64,000 bases of DNA from Rhodanobacteraceae bacterium (GTDB taxonomy: Bacteria > Pseudomonadota > Gammaproteobacteria > Xanthomonadales > Rhodanobacteraceae). The position numbers and the translations under genes are program-made. The notes beneath the pieces are model-generated. The model did not search any database. It was not told the DNA's origin and saw only the letters and a list, made by a program, of their open reading frames with translations. The stretch covers positions 1,364,001 through 1,428,000 of the forward strand of contig CP126531.1 in NCBI GenBank assembly GCA_030167125.1, in the 5' to 3' direction. Positions 36,001 through 46,146 of this stretch are shown piece by piece (position 1 is the stretch's first letter; every line of letters begins with the position of its first letter).

Positions 36001-36944
36001 ACCAGGTCGAACGGCAGCGATTTCAGGAACGCGATGCAGTCGTGCAGCACGGTGTTGGTGGCCGCGTGCGCACGGCGCGTCGCCATCGACCGCATGAACA
36101 CCCGATGCGAACGCAGCGCGTTCATGCGGATGCGGTCGCCCAGCAACGCGCCACCGCCCTTGCGGCGGGTCGGGTCGACCGCTAGCACCGCGATGCGCAT
36201 CTGCGGGAACGCGTGCAGGAAACGCAGCAGCAGTTCGTCGACCACGGACGACTTGCCGGCGCCGCCGGTGCCTGTAATGCCGACGATGGGGACCGGGGAC
36301 CGGGGACCGGGGACCGGCAAGTGCGATGCGCCTTCCCACTGCTTGCGCAGCAGTTTCAGTTCGGATTCTGAGAACGCGCCGTCCTCGATCGCGCTCAATA
36401 TCCGTCCGATGCTGATTTCGTCATCGATGTCCGCAACTGCGCGAGCTGCCGGTCCCCGGTCCCCTGTCCCCGGTCCCTGGTCCCGCGCGTGCTTCGCACG
36501 CGCCACCACATCCTCGATCATCTGCACCAGCCCCATGTGCATACCGTCGTTGGGGTGGTAGATGCGCTCGACGCCGTAATCCTGGAGCTGCTTGATCTCC
36601 TCGGGCGTGATGGTGCCGCCGCCGCCGCCGAACACGCGGATGTGGCCGGCGCCGCGTTCGCGCAGCATGTCGATCATGTATTTGAAGTATTCGACGTGGC
36701 CGCCCTGGTAGCTGGACAGCGCGATGCCGTCGGCGTCTTCCTGCAGCGCGGCGCGCACGACGTCTTCGACGCTGCGGTTGTGGCCGAGGTGGATCACTTC
36801 GGCGCCCTGCGACTGGATGATGCGCCGCATGATGTTAATGGCGGCGTCATGCCCGTCGAACAGGCTGGCGGCGGTGACGAAGCGCAGCGGCGTGGTGTCG
36901 GGCTTGGCTTCGCGGGAAGTAAGGTCGATGGCGGTCTGGCTCAT
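33018..36944 (-). CDS. icmF: Fused isobutyryl-CoA mutase with repeat insertions (IcmF)
   Basis: A 1308-residue adenosylcobalamin enzyme that isomerises isobutyryl-CoA and n-butyryl-CoA and possibly other acyl-CoAs. The B12-binding domain comes first ([11 protein letters not shown], His32 as lower ligand), then a MeaB-type G-protein chaperone ([12 protein letters not shown]) and the mutase barrel. The protein is about 200 residues longer than characterised IcmF. The excess is mostly in four stretches at about 152-165, 209-220, 426-456 and 533-639, encoded by palindromic and tandem repeats that keep the frame. It serves branched-chain acyl-CoA metabolism, in line with the leucine genes downstream. 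A GAAGGA just before ATG 36944 supports the start. Confidence 0.92.
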   Translation of the reverse strand: MSQTAIDLTSREAKPDTTPLRFVTAASLFDGHDAAINIMRRIIQSQGAEVIHLGHNRSVEDVVRAALQEDADGIALSSYQGGHVEYFKYMIDMLRERGAGHIRVFGGGGGTITPEEIKQLQDYGVERIYHPNDGMHMGLVQMIEDVVARAKHARDQGPGTGDRGPAARAVADIDDEISIGRILSAIEDGAFSESELKLLRKQWEGASHLPVPGPRSPVPIVGITGTGGAGKSSVVDELLLRFLHAFPQMRIAVLAVDPTRRKGGGALLGDRIRMNALRSHRVFMRSMATRRAHAATNTVLHDCIAFLKSLPFDLVIVETAGIGQADTEIVDLVDFPMYVMTSDYGAASQLEKIDMLDFAQLVVLNKYDRRGAEDALRDVRKQWKRNHTAFQMADEDVPVYPTIASQFNDPGVTWMFVNLCRLLREKMGLGTGDRGPEKHSTAAAESGPRSRVPGPVHCDFTPQIDTTLKEPRATVLIPGKRVRYLAEIAEQGRAINADAKRMAEAASKAQHYYESLKELGDAQLPRALDLYDNATLSLPPLAGEGAHTTPSLPPHAGEGAHTTLSLPPLAGEGARRADGGKSASTHNSPHPNPPPQAGEGANSEAVRAERSSPQASGVEAQEQMDSRLRGNDDKVDGSILLLRQRYNEAVKELSAEAIQLLRDWPSRKDAVTAEFNEYTVRGKAIKVQNYRETLSHQKVPKIAPPTTNDWGEQLKYLMLENLPGAYPYTGGVYPYRRSGEDPTRMFAGEGTPERTNRRFHYVSRGQPASRLSTAFDSVTLYGEDPAPRPDIYGKIGNSGVSIATLDDMKKLYSGFDLCDPKTSVSMTINGPAPMILAMFMNTAIDQQVEKYLKEDDARWAAAQSRIEALFKGKQRPQYQGDLPEGNDGLGLALLGVTGDQVVDAETYARIKEHTLSTVRGTVQADILKEDQAQNTCIFSTEFALRMMGDIQQYFVDHKVRNFYSVSISGYHIAEAGANPISQLAFTLSNGFTIVEYYLARGMQIDDFAPNLSFFFSNGMDPEYSVIGRVARRIWARAMRERYGASARSQMLKYHIQTSGRSLHAQEIQFNDIRTTLQALYALFDNCNSLHTNAYDEAITTPTEESVRRAVAIQLIINHELGLNFNENPWQGSYVIEQLTDLVEEAVYKEFEAISDRGGVLGAMDTMYQRGKIQEESLYYEHKKHDGSLPLIGVNTFLPREHAGETATTIELIRSTEEEKGQQITNVQAFQKARNKFAPSGETGHAHEVDSADAPVKQVHDGHGLRYLQDTARERRNVFEALMEAVKTHSLGQISHALYDVGGEYRRNM
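35030..35347. repeat. Repeat cluster translated within icmF (42-bp units plus REP types)
   Basis: About 318 bases holding almost three 42-base tandem units (GGCACCTTCCCCCGC followed by its inverted copy GCGGGGGAAGG), a CCCTCCCCCGC palindrome and a CGTCATTCCCGC palindrome. As 42 is a multiple of three the icmF frame survives, giving repeated [14 protein letters not shown] peptides. Confidence 0.9.
35577..35668. repeat. GGGACCGG/CCGGTCCC inverted repeat pair within icmF
   Basis: Tandem GGGACCGG units on one side and complementary GGTCCCC/CAGTCCC units on the other flank a 30-base spacer. The whole is read in frame inside icmF and adds about 31 residues. Confidence 0.85.
36286..36320. repeat. 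GGGGACC tandem repeat within icmF
   Basis: Four near-perfect copies of a GGGGACC(G) unit, translated as the Pro-rich peptide [11 protein letters not shown] just before the G-domain P-loop. Confidence 0.85.
36450..36490. repeat. GGTCCCC tandem repeat within icmF
   Basis: Tandem GGTCCCC/TGTCCCC units, the inverse orientation of the copy at 36.3 kb, translated as a Gly-rich peptide in the linker after the B12 domain. Confidence 0.85.
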
Positions 36945-37081
36945 TCCTTCATTCTAACGCGTGCTGAATGGCAAACCCGATCGGGTCTGAATGAACGCGC
37001 GGTAAAACTGGCGTTCGCTTGCAATCCTTGGTTACTCTCCGGGCCGAGGCCAGATCCGGCCGATCACGACGGAGGTGTTTC

Positions 37082-37498
37082 GTGCAGACACGCAACCTTG
37101 CATTGCTTGCCGCGCTCGCGATCGCAGTGGGCGCGACCACGGCGTTCGCGCCGCCGGCATCCGCGCAGGTCAGTTTCAGCCTGAGCGTCGGCACGCCGCC
37201 GCCACCGCCACGCTACGAAGTGGTGCCGGCACCGCGTCCGGGTTATGTCTGGGCGCCGGGTTACTGGAACTGGAACGGCGGAGGCTACGTGTGGGTCGGC
37301 GGCGTGTGGCAGCGCGCGCGTCCGGGCTACGTGTATTACCAGCCGCACTGGGAACGGGACGGCGATCATTGGCGGATGCGCCACGCCTACTGGGGTCAGG
37401 ACCCGCATTACTACGGTCACCACGACAACGGCCGCCACAACGGCTGGTACAAGCACCACGGCGATCGTGATCACGACGATCACGACCACGATCATTGA
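37082..37498 (+). CDS. YXWGXW-type exported protein with His/Asp-rich tail
   Basis: A 138-residue secreted or periplasmic protein with a signal peptide (about 1-28, ending PPASAQ), a Pro-rich linker, a Tyr/Trp-rich core (PGYVWAPGYWNWNGGGYVWV) like the YXWGXW repeat family, and a tail of alternating His and Asp suited to binding divalent metals. Function is unknown. GTG 37082 follows GGAGG with a 7-base spacer. It is divergent from icmF. Confidence 0.82.
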   Translation: MQTRNLALLAALAIAVGATTAFAPPASAQVSFSLSVGTPPPPPRYEVVPAPRPGYVWAPGYWNWNGGGYVWVGGVWQRARPGYVYYQPHWERDGDHWRMRHAYWGQDPHYYGHHDNGRHNGWYKHHGDRDHDDHDHDH

Positions 37499-37513
37499 TC
37501 GTATGACTCGGAT

Positions 37514-37545
37514 CGAGCCCGGCGCGCAGGCGCCGGGCTCGGTTT
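37514..37545. terminator. Hairpin between convergent genes
   Basis: A perfect 12-base-pair stem (CGAGCCCGGCGC / GCGCCGGGCTCG) with a 4-base loop and only a short T run. It follows the YXWGXW gene and precedes the end of the convergent hydrolase gene; it may serve as a weak terminator. Confidence 0.6.
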
Positions 37546-37555
37546 GCAAGGCGCG

Positions 37556-38482
37556 CTATGCAACCCCGAACGGCAGGTTGCGCGACAACACCACGCGTTC
37601 GCCGACCGCTTCGCCGCGCAGGAAGCGCAGGCCCGCGTCGATGGCGCCGGCATCGTTGACGATCCGGCTGTGCCCGAGCCCGCTGGTGCTGAGCAGGCGC
37701 GCACCCGGCCAGTGGCGCGCGTAACTCTCGCCCTCTTCCCACGGCACTTCGGCGTCGGCGAGGTCATGGATTATCAGCGCCGGCATCGCCAGCGACGGCG
37801 CGCGCAGGTGCGCGGTCAGGTCGCGCACGGTGACGCCGGTCTGCGCTTCGAGGTGGCGCTGGATGCGCGGCACGATGCCGCTGACCAGTCCGACCTTGCG
37901 CGCGAAGCGCGTGGTCGCGGCATCGGGATCGGCAGCCGGCGCGATCAGCACCGCGCGTCTGGCGGCGGCGCCGTCCGCCAGCGCCAGCATCGCGGCCGCG
38001 CCGCCCATCGAATGGCCGACGATGGCTTCGAACGTGCCGAAGCGATCCGCCACGCGGTGCAGCGTCCGCGCAAAGCGCGCCATCGTGCAGCGGCCTTCCT
38101 CGCTGCGGCCATGCCCGGGCTGGTCGAACGCGATCACCGCGTAGCCTGCGCCGCGCAGCACGCGCACCCACGGCAGGAAACGCAGCGCGTAACTCGACCA
38201 GCCGTGCGCGAGCAATACGCGCGGTTGCGCTTGCGCGTCGCCCCATTGGTACAACGCGACGCGGCGGCCTTCGATCTCGGTGTCGCTGCGCACCGCGCCG
38301 TCATCCTCGGCCGCACGCGCGCGCAGGCGTCCCGACGCGAACGGCGTGCACAACAAGCGCGCGGCGCGGCGCGCGGTCGCGTCGGGCGCGAATTGGCCGC
38401 CGATGCGGTTGCCGGCGCGCAGCATCGCGAGCGTCACCATGTTTCGAACGGTCGTGCTATTTTGTTTGACGGCAACGCGCAT
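37556..38482 (-). CDS. Alpha/beta hydrolase
   Basis: A 308-residue hydrolase. The nucleophile Ser is in GHSMGG, the oxyanion loop is HGWSS, the acid lies in HDLADAEVP and the His in LGHSRI, completing the triad. An N-terminal extension of about 80 residues precedes the fold. It lies 22 bases downstream of a TetR gene on the same strand, so it is probably the regulator's target, co-transcribed with it. Substrate unknown; esterase or lipase activity is likely. Confidence 0.88.
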   Translation of the reverse strand: MRVAVKQNSTTVRNMVTLAMLRAGNRIGGQFAPDATARRAARLLCTPFASGRLRARAAEDDGAVRSDTEIEGRRVALYQWGDAQAQPRVLLAHGWSSYALRFLPWVRVLRGAGYAVIAFDQPGHGRSEEGRCTMARFARTLHRVADRFGTFEAIVGHSMGGAAAMLALADGAAARRAVLIAPAADPDAATTRFARKVGLVSGIVPRIQRHLEAQTGVTVRDLTAHLRAPSLAMPALIIHDLADAEVPWEEGESYARHWPGARLLSTSGLGHSRIVNDAGAIDAGLRFLRGEAVGERVVLSRNLPFGVA

Positions 38483-38504
38483 CGCGGGCTCCGGCGAAAG
38501 GACA

Positions 38505-39101
38505 TCAGGTGGCGTGATCGGCCATCAGGCGATCGAACGCGTGGCTGGCGCGGACGATGGCATCGGTGCCGCGGAACAAGCGGGTGTCGTGGTGCAGCGC
38601 CAGCACGATGCCGAACATCTCGAAGGCAACTTGCGCCGCGTCGGTGTCGCGGCGCAGTTCGCCGGTTTCGATCGCGAGTTGCACCGCTTGCGTCAGCGCC
38701 TCGCGCAGCCGGCGCTGCCAGTGCACCACGCGGTCGCGGATCGCGCCGGGACGATCGTCGTATTCGATGACCGCCGCAATCATCGGGCAGCCCGCGCCGT
38801 GCGTCCAATCCATCCAGCCCGACAGGATCGCGCGCAGGCGCCGCACGCCACGCGGCTGGCGAAAAGCGGTCTGCAGCACCTTCCGCGAAAAATCCTCGGC
38901 CACCGCGTCCAGCACCGCCAGCTGCAGGTCCTCGCGCGAACCGAAATGCGCGAACACGCCGCTCTTGGACATCGCCGCGGCCTGCGCGAGTCCGCCGATC
39001 GACAAGCTTTCCAGGCCCTGCTTGCGGACCTGTTCAATCGCGCGCTCGACGATCGCGCTGCGGGTGGCGACGCCCTTGGCGGTGGCGGCTGCAAGGATCA
39101 T
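38505..39101 (-). CDS. TetR/AcrR family regulator
   Basis: A 198-residue repressor with the N-terminal helix-turn-helix (IGGLAQAAAMSKSGVFAHFG) and a ligand-binding C-terminal domain. ATG 39101 is taken over an upstream TTG. It is the first gene of a likely two-gene unit with the alpha/beta hydrolase, a pairing that suggests it senses the hydrolase substrate or product. It starts 25 bases from the next same-strand gene's stop. Confidence 0.88.
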   Translation of the reverse strand: MILAAATAKGVATRSAIVERAIEQVRKQGLESLSIGGLAQAAAMSKSGVFAHFGSREDLQLAVLDAVAEDFSRKVLQTAFRQPRGVRRLRAILSGWMDWTHGAGCPMIAAVIEYDDRPGAIRDRVVHWQRRLREALTQAVQLAIETGELRRDTDAAQVAFEMFGIVLALHHDTRLFRGTDAIVRASHAFDRLMADHAT

Positions 39102-39125
39102 GCACCGCAAATTAGCACGCCTGTT

Positions 39126-40361
39126 CTATTTTGGCAATCGTGCGGCCGGCGTGTGCACGTGTTCCTGCCGCAGGCCGTAACCGAGCAGGCGCGCGGGGAT
39201 GTGCCGGATGGCGCGGAACCCGAGAAGGAAGCGCAACCACGCGGGCACGCGCGGCGGTTTGCCGGATTGTTCGAGCACGCGCGAGATCAAGCGTTTCTGG
39301 ACCACGATCTGCACGTTCTGCACGACCTTCACCGGCCACGCGCGGCGCTGCTGGATCGGAGCGAGCAACGACTCGTCGATCGCGCCGCCGTCGAGCAGCG
39401 GTTGCGCCAGCGCATTCGCGGCGGCCACCGCATCCTGGATCGCGAGATTGATGCCGACGCCGCCGATCGGCGACATCGCGTGCGCGGCGTCGCCGATCAG
39501 CAGCAGGCCGGGCTTGTGCCAGCGTTCCAGCCGATCGACCTGCACCGACAGCGTGCTGACCTTGTCCCACGCCTCGATCGCTTCCTTTCGATCCGCCAGG
39601 AACGGCGCGAGCTGCGCCACGGTTTCGCGCAGTGCGTCGATCGAACGCGCGCGCAGCGCGGCGTCGCTGCCCTTCGGCACCAGGAACGCGACCTGCCAAT
39701 AGTCGGTGCGGTTGAGCAGCACCATCATGTGGCCGCGGTCGATGATGCCGAACGTGTCCTGCGGGTCGGATTCGTTGCGCGGCATCCGGAACCACAGCAC
39801 GTCCATCGGTGCGCCGTATTCGCGCGCCTTCAGCCCCGCCGCTTCGCGCAAGGTCGAATGGCGGCCGTCGCAGGCGACCACCAGGTCCGCGCGCAAGTCG
39901 TATTCGCCGTCTGGCGATTGCACGCGTACACCGGCGACGCGGCCGTTTTCCTCGATCAAACCGGTCGCCTGGTGCCGCATGCGCAGGTCGAACGTGGGCA
40001 GCTTGCGCCCGGCGTCGGCCAGCATGTCGAGGAAATCCCACTGCGGCACCAGCGCGAGGTAGTCGTAAGGCTTCAACCCACGGAAATCGACGAGTTGCTG
40101 TTCGCGCCCCGCCACGATGCCGGCGAGATGATCGACGCGGCGCTGCGGCAACTTGTCGAAGCGTTCGCGCAAGCCGATCTCGTCGAGGATCGCCAGCGTG
40201 GACGGATGCACCGTGTCGCCGCGGAAATCGCGCAGGAAGTCGCCGTGTTTTTCCAGCACCGTCACCGGCACGCCCGCGCGCGCCAGCAGCAGGCCCAGCA
40301 TCATCCCGGCGGGGCCGCCGCCGACGATGCAGCAGCGGGTTGGCGTGTTCGGATCCGGCAT
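39126..40361 (-). CDS. FAD-dependent monooxygenase
   Basis: A 411-residue group A flavoprotein. The N-terminal FAD motif is CCIVGGGPAGMMLG, the middle DG motif is VVACDGRHS and the second FAD motif is GDAAHAMSPIGGVGIN. It resembles enzymes hydroxylating lipophilic or aromatic compounds; exact substrate unknown. ATG 40361 follows GGAAGC. Being upstream of the TetR gene on the same strand, it may be transcribed into it. Confidence 0.85.
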   Translation of the reverse strand: MPDPNTPTRCCIVGGGPAGMMLGLLLARAGVPVTVLEKHGDFLRDFRGDTVHPSTLAILDEIGLRERFDKLPQRRVDHLAGIVAGREQQLVDFRGLKPYDYLALVPQWDFLDMLADAGRKLPTFDLRMRHQATGLIEENGRVAGVRVQSPDGEYDLRADLVVACDGRHSTLREAAGLKAREYGAPMDVLWFRMPRNESDPQDTFGIIDRGHMMVLLNRTDYWQVAFLVPKGSDAALRARSIDALRETVAQLAPFLADRKEAIEAWDKVSTLSVQVDRLERWHKPGLLLIGDAAHAMSPIGGVGINLAIQDAVAAANALAQPLLDGGAIDESLLAPIQQRRAWPVKVVQNVQIVVQKRLISRVLEQSGKPPRVPAWLRFLLGFRAIRHIPARLLGYGLRQEHVHTPAARLPK

Positions 40362-40613
40362 GGTGCTTCCTCGGGACGAAGGCCGTGGATGCTGCCAAGC
40401 GCCGCGCGGCCGCGCAACCTGCATGCAGATCGGAACGCAAGCGTTTGATCCACCGGCCGTTCACCCCGGCTGGTGGTCGCGGTTACAATAGGCGGCTGCG
40501 AACGCGGGACCGGGCCATCGAGAAGCCTTGGCCGGCGCCCGCTTCCACAACCCGGCGCCATCGGCGCCTCGATGCCACCTCAGCGCCGTTCGTGCGCAAC
40601 TGGAGCAATCCCG

Positions 40614-41717
<1,104 letters not shown>

Positions 41718-41831
41718 TGAAGCAGGGACGAGGTGGGAGTAGCGAGGGCGCACGGATGCCATGTCTGCGCGAGTTTGCAACTTGCGAGACAATCCAGCCC
41801 TGCACCCTCACTACTCGTCCCTAGCCCCTCC

Positions 41832-42989
41832 ATGCGACCCTTCCAACTCGGCGAAGACATCGACCTCCTGCGCGAAAGCGTGCACGCCTTCGCGGAGAAG
41901 GAAATCGCGCCGCGCGCGGACCAGATCGACCGCGACAACCTGTTTCCTTCCGACCTGTGGAAGAAGCTGGGCGAGATGGGGCTGCTCGGCATCACCGTGC
42001 CGGCCGAATACGGCGGCAGCGGGATGGGCTTTCTCGCGCACCTGGTCGCGATGGAAGAAATCTCGCGCGCGTCGGGTTCGGTCGGGTTGTCCTACGTGGC
42101 CCATTCCAACCTGTGCGTCTCCAACGTGTATGCCAATGGCAGCGAGGCGCAGCGGAAGAAATACATTCCGAAACTGTGCTCCGGCGAATTCGTCGGCGCG
42201 TTGGCGATGAGCGAACCCGGCGCCGGCTCGGACGTGGTGGGTTCGATGCAGTGCAAGGCCGAGAAGCGCGGCGACCACTGGATCGCCAACGGCAACAAGA
42301 TGTGGATCACCAACGGCCCCGACGCCGACGTGGTGCTGGTGTACATGCGCACCGCCGACCGCACCGCAGGCAGCCGCTGCATCACCGCCTTCATCGTCGA
42401 GAAAGGCATGAAGGGCTTCCGCACCGCGCAGAAGCTCGACAAGCTCGGGATGCGCGGCTCAAACACCTGCGAACTGGTGTTCGAGGATTGCGAAATCCCG
42501 GACGCGAATCGCGTCGGCGAAGTCAACGAAGGCGTGCGCGTGCTGATGGGCGGCCTCGACACGGAGCGACTGGTGATTTCCGGCGGGCCGCTTGGCTTGA
42601 TGCAGGCCGCGCTGGACATCGCCCTGCCCTACGTGCGCGAGCGCAAGCAGTTCAACGCGCCGATCGGCACGTTCGAGATCATGCAGGCCAAGATCGCCGA
42701 CATGTACACCGCGCTGCAATCGGCACGCGCCTACGCGTACATGGTCGCGCAGCAGTTCGACGCGGGCGTGAAGTCGCGCATCGATCCGGCCTCGTGCCTG
42801 TTGCTGTCGTCGCGCAACGCCGTCGACGTCGCGCTCGAAGCCATCCAGTCGCTGGGCGGCAACGGCTACATCAACGAATTCCCCACCGGCCGCATCCTGC
42901 GCGACGCCAAGCTGTACGAGATCGGCGCCGGCACCAACGAAATCCGCCGCATGCTGATCGGGCGCGAATTGTTTTACGGTAATGCGTGA
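41832..42989 (+). CDS. liuA: Isovaleryl-CoA dehydrogenase
   Basis: A 385-residue FAD acyl-CoA dehydrogenase oxidising isovaleryl-CoA to 3-methylcrotonyl-CoA. Signatures are [20 protein letters not shown], the [16 protein letters not shown] block containing the Glu position used as base in isovaleryl-CoA dehydrogenases, and [16 protein letters not shown]. Length and motifs are normal. It follows leucine dehydrogenase and provides the substrate for methylcrotonyl-CoA carboxylase encoded further along. Confidence 0.93.
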   Translation: MRPFQLGEDIDLLRESVHAFAEKEIAPRADQIDRDNLFPSDLWKKLGEMGLLGITVPAEYGGSGMGFLAHLVAMEEISRASGSVGLSYVAHSNLCVSNVYANGSEAQRKKYIPKLCSGEFVGALAMSEPGAGSDVVGSMQCKAEKRGDHWIANGNKMWITNGPDADVVLVYMRTADRTAGSRCITAFIVEKGMKGFRTAQKLDKLGMRGSNTCELVFEDCEIPDANRVGEVNEGVRVLMGGLDTERLVISGGPLGLMQAALDIALPYVRERKQFNAPIGTFEIMQAKIADMYTALQSARAYAYMVAQQFDAGVKSRIDPASCLLLSSRNAVDVALEAIQSLGGNGYINEFPTGRILRDAKLYEIGAGTNEIRRMLIGRELFYGNA

Positions 42990-43003
42990 CTCTTTTCTTC
43001 CCC

Positions 43004-43103
43004 CTTCGCGAGCGAAGCGCGTAAGGGGGATGGTGCTTGGGCGGCACCGTGGACATCCCCCCGATGCTTCGCATCGACCCCCTTCCTTCGGAAGGGGGTG
43101 ACA
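43004..43103. repeat. Pair of CCCCCTTC palindromes between convergent genes
   Basis: Two palindromic elements: CCCCCTTCGCGAGCG with its inverse, and ACCCCCTTCC with GGAAGGGGGT, separated by about 30 bases. Same family as the copies in the ligase and icmF genes. It fills the space between isovaleryl-CoA dehydrogenase and the autotransporter and may act as a bidirectional transcription stop. Confidence 0.75.
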
Positions 43104-43107
43104 CACG

Positions 43108-45894
43108 TCAGAAAGCGAACGTTCCCTGCAACATCGCGCTGCTGGATTGTTGGCGCGATCCCTGCTCGCGGGTGAACCCGAGACGCAGACCGAACGCACG
43201 CGTCGGCCACAGCGATACGCCGGCGCGCAACACCGATTCGTCGCGCGACAAGCCGATGCCGTCGACGGGCATCCAGTCGTCGAAGCCGGTGAAGCTGGCG
43301 TCGAACGCATCGCCGTACTGGTGCAGCGCGTGCCACCACGCCGCGCTGCCATCGAACTGCATCCACATGCCATTGCCGAGGCGCAGGTTGCGCTGCGCAC
43401 GCAAGCCGAGTCCCGTTTGCAGACGTCCGACCGTGCGGCTGTCCGCCTTCAGTCCGAACCCGTAACCGCCCGTTTCCGCGAACGCGCCCTGGCGCAATTG
43501 CTGGTAACGCGCGTCCACGAACGGCGTGATCTGTGTTGATCCGGCGCGCCACTGATAACCGCCTTCCAGCATTCCCGCCGTATAGCGGCCCGACATCGCG
43601 CTGCCGAGCGGCGCGTCGAGCGCACCGAGCAGCAGCAGGCGCTGCATGTCGGCGCGATACCAGCCGCCGCCGATGCGCGCGTTCGCGTACCACGGGCCAT
43701 TGGAAAGTCCGCCGTACACCATCACGTGGTCGGACCAGGTCTGGTTGTGGTCCCACGCGCCGTCGAGTTGTCCGTAACCGCGGCTTTCACCCAGCGCATA
43801 ACCCAGCAGCGCGTGCGTGCCGACGCGGAAATCCGCGCCGATGATGCTGCCGTCGCTCTGGAAGGTCGCGCCCGCGTAGCCGGCACGCTGCAGGTCGCCC
43901 TGCCAGCCGAGACTGCCGTACCAAGCGCCCGGTCGTAGCTGTCCGTCGAGCAGGTCGTCGAAGTGCCGCGACAATGCGCTGTCGGCGGCATCCATGCCAT
44001 CGAACAGCATCGCCGCGCTGGCCGCGTGCAACTGGCCGGACAGGCTTTGCAGCGTCGCGCGCGCAGACGCCGGCGTCGCCGCGTGCTGGATCGCACCCGC
44101 GCCTTGCAGTACGCCGCTCGCCACGGAACCGCCCGCGGTGATGCGCGCATTGATCGCATCGAAACCGTTTTGCACACGCACGGCCGCCGCCGAAGAAGCC
44201 GCGTCGGTGATCGCCATCGCCTGCGCCGCCTGCGTGATGCTGAGGCTGGTGGTGTCGAGCCAGACGTCGTTCGCGGTGTACTGGATGGCGGTGTTGAGGA
44301 ACACGCCGGGCGACGTCGTGAGTTGCGCGAACGTGCCGCTGATGCTGTTGGCCATCAGGACGTCCGTGTGGTTGTTGCTGATGTAGCCCGGGATCGCGCC
44401 GAGGATGTTCAAGGTGCCGCCAAGCTGGGCGGCACCCGTCACCTGCAGCATCGCGCCGAGATTGATCGAAAGCACGCCGGTGCTGGTCTGCGTGTAGTTG
44501 CCGCCGACCTCGGTCACGCTGCCCGGCACCACGACGGTGCCCGCGTTGGAAAGCGAACCGCCAACTCCGGGAACGGCATCCAGGGTTCCGGCGCTCCCGA
44601 CGGTAACGTTGCCGGGCAGCGCGATGTTCGATTGCAGGGTGCCGCCCAAAACCTGGGTTCCACCCTGGTAGGTGTTGGAACCGGTCAGGACCAGCGTGCC
44701 GGTGCCGTTCTTGATCAGGCCGCCCGCGCCGCTGATGTTGTTGCTCCACGTCGACGTGATGCCGTCGAACGATACATTGACGTCGCCCCAGTTGAATTGC
44801 GCCGGCCCCTGCACCGCCTTGCCGACATCGAGTTCGCCGTAACCGAACGTGGGGTTCGGTTGCGAACCGCCCAGCGGATCGGCGGTGCCGAGCAGCGTCT
44901 GCCGAACCAGGTCGTTGGTGAAGTACGGGAACGCCTGCCACACCAGTGCGGCGGCGCCGGTCACCTGCGGCGCGGCCAGCGAAGTGCCTTCGACGATGTA
45001 GTACTTCGGATTGGTCGTGCTTGCTAGGGTGTCCTTGTCCAGCACGATGACGTCGCCGGGCGCGGCGAGGCAGTAATCCATCGCGATGCCGCACTTGTTC
45101 GAGTAGCTGTCGAGCTGGGTGGGATCGTTGCTGTTGACCGCGACCACCGTCAGCCAGCCTTTTTCGAGGTCGGGCGCGACGCTTGGCAATGCGGCGATGG
45201 TGCTGGGGTTGGCCTGCGAATCGTTGCCGGCGGCGAACACCACCAACCCGCCCTGCTGGTTGACGAACGGGCTGTAGGCGGCGTCGAACGCCTGGTTCAC
45301 GCTGGCATTGGTGGTGTCCCAGGTGATGCCGCCCCAGGAATTGTTCATCACCTTGACGCCGGAGCTGATCAATTGCTGGTTGACCGACTGGAAGAACTGC
45401 GCGTCCGCGGCGGTGACGGTGGTCGGGGGCGTACTGCCGTTGTCGTCGGGCGCGTTGTCGTCGATGATGCGCGCCGACACCAGGTCCGCGCCCGGTGCGA
45501 TGCCGCCGGGGAAGTTCGCAAACGGCGCACCGGCCGCGATTTCGGACACCCACGTTCCGTGGCCGACCACGTCGTCGATGCTGGTGTTGTTTTGCGTGGG
45601 GTCGACGTCGATGTATTCCTGCAGAACGCGCCCGGCCACCGTGGGATTGCTGCGCATGATGCCGCTGTCGACGATGCCGATGATGACGCCCGCGCCGGTG
45701 TAACCGGCGTCGTGCGCGGCATACGTGTTGGTGAGCGACAACTGCGCGTCGATCGGCGGCTGCGGCGTGGAGGGCGTCGTCGGTGGGGCCGTGCTGGTCG
45801 GCACGCTGCGAACGCCGCCGCCGCCGCCGCAAGCGCCCAGGGCAAGGACAAGCAACGCCGGAACGGTCCAGCCGATTCTTCCGAACTTGCGCAT
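43108..45894 (-). CDS. Subtilisin-like (S8) autotransporter lipoprotein
   Basis: A 928-residue type V secreted protease. The N-terminus carries a lipobox (LALGAC, Cys22). The S8 domain has Asp76 (GIVDSGI), His112 (GHGTWVSE), Asn224 and Ser305 (GTSLAAP). PATR-type passenger repeats follow (TLVLTGSNTYQGGTQV) and then a C-terminal beta-barrel ending in Phe. The lipoprotein-plus-S8 layout resembles Neisseria NalP, which sheds other surface proteins. ATG 45894 has GGGAGG upstream. Confidence 0.92.
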   Translation of the reverse strand: MRKFGRIGWTVPALLVLALGACGGGGGVRSVPTSTAPPTTPSTPQPPIDAQLSLTNTYAAHDAGYTGAGVIIGIVDSGIMRSNPTVAGRVLQEYIDVDPTQNNTSIDDVVGHGTWVSEIAAGAPFANFPGGIAPGADLVSARIIDDNAPDDNGSTPPTTVTAADAQFFQSVNQQLISSGVKVMNNSWGGITWDTTNASVNQAFDAAYSPFVNQQGGLVVFAAGNDSQANPSTIAALPSVAPDLEKGWLTVVAVNSNDPTQLDSYSNKCGIAMDYCLAAPGDVIVLDKDTLASTTNPKYYIVEGTSLAAPQVTGAAALVWQAFPYFTNDLVRQTLLGTADPLGGSQPNPTFGYGELDVGKAVQGPAQFNWGDVNVSFDGITSTWSNNISGAGGLIKNGTGTLVLTGSNTYQGGTQVLGGTLQSNIALPGNVTVGSAGTLDAVPGVGGSLSNAGTVVVPGSVTEVGGNYTQTSTGVLSINLGAMLQVTGAAQLGGTLNILGAIPGYISNNHTDVLMANSISGTFAQLTTSPGVFLNTAIQYTANDVWLDTTSLSITQAAQAMAITDAASSAAAVRVQNGFDAINARITAGGSVASGVLQGAGAIQHAATPASARATLQSLSGQLHAASAAMLFDGMDAADSALSRHFDDLLDGQLRPGAWYGSLGWQGDLQRAGYAGATFQSDGSIIGADFRVGTHALLGYALGESRGYGQLDGAWDHNQTWSDHVMVYGGLSNGPWYANARIGGGWYRADMQRLLLLGALDAPLGSAMSGRYTAGMLEGGYQWRAGSTQITPFVDARYQQLRQGAFAETGGYGFGLKADSRTVGRLQTGLGLRAQRNLRLGNGMWMQFDGSAAWWHALHQYGDAFDASFTGFDDWMPVDGIGLSRDESVLRAGVSLWPTRAFGLRLGFTREQGSRQQSSSAMLQGTFAF

Positions 45895-46146
45895 CGCCAC
45901 GCCTCCCTCCACGGTGTTGTTTTCGCCCCGGTTGTGCACGACGCATTCTGCACCCATGTATTGCGGCGGGCCAGACGCGGCGTTTGCGGCAGCGCAGCAT
46001 TCCCCCCATAATTGCGCAACGCGAAAACGGCTCATTCAAGCCGACGCTGTTTGGCAGCGCGGCTCAATTCGCAACGCAACAATTCACCAAGCCAAAGCCG
46101 CCGCTCGCACTGCTCAGCTCACCACTCGGCATCCTGGAGTCCTGCA

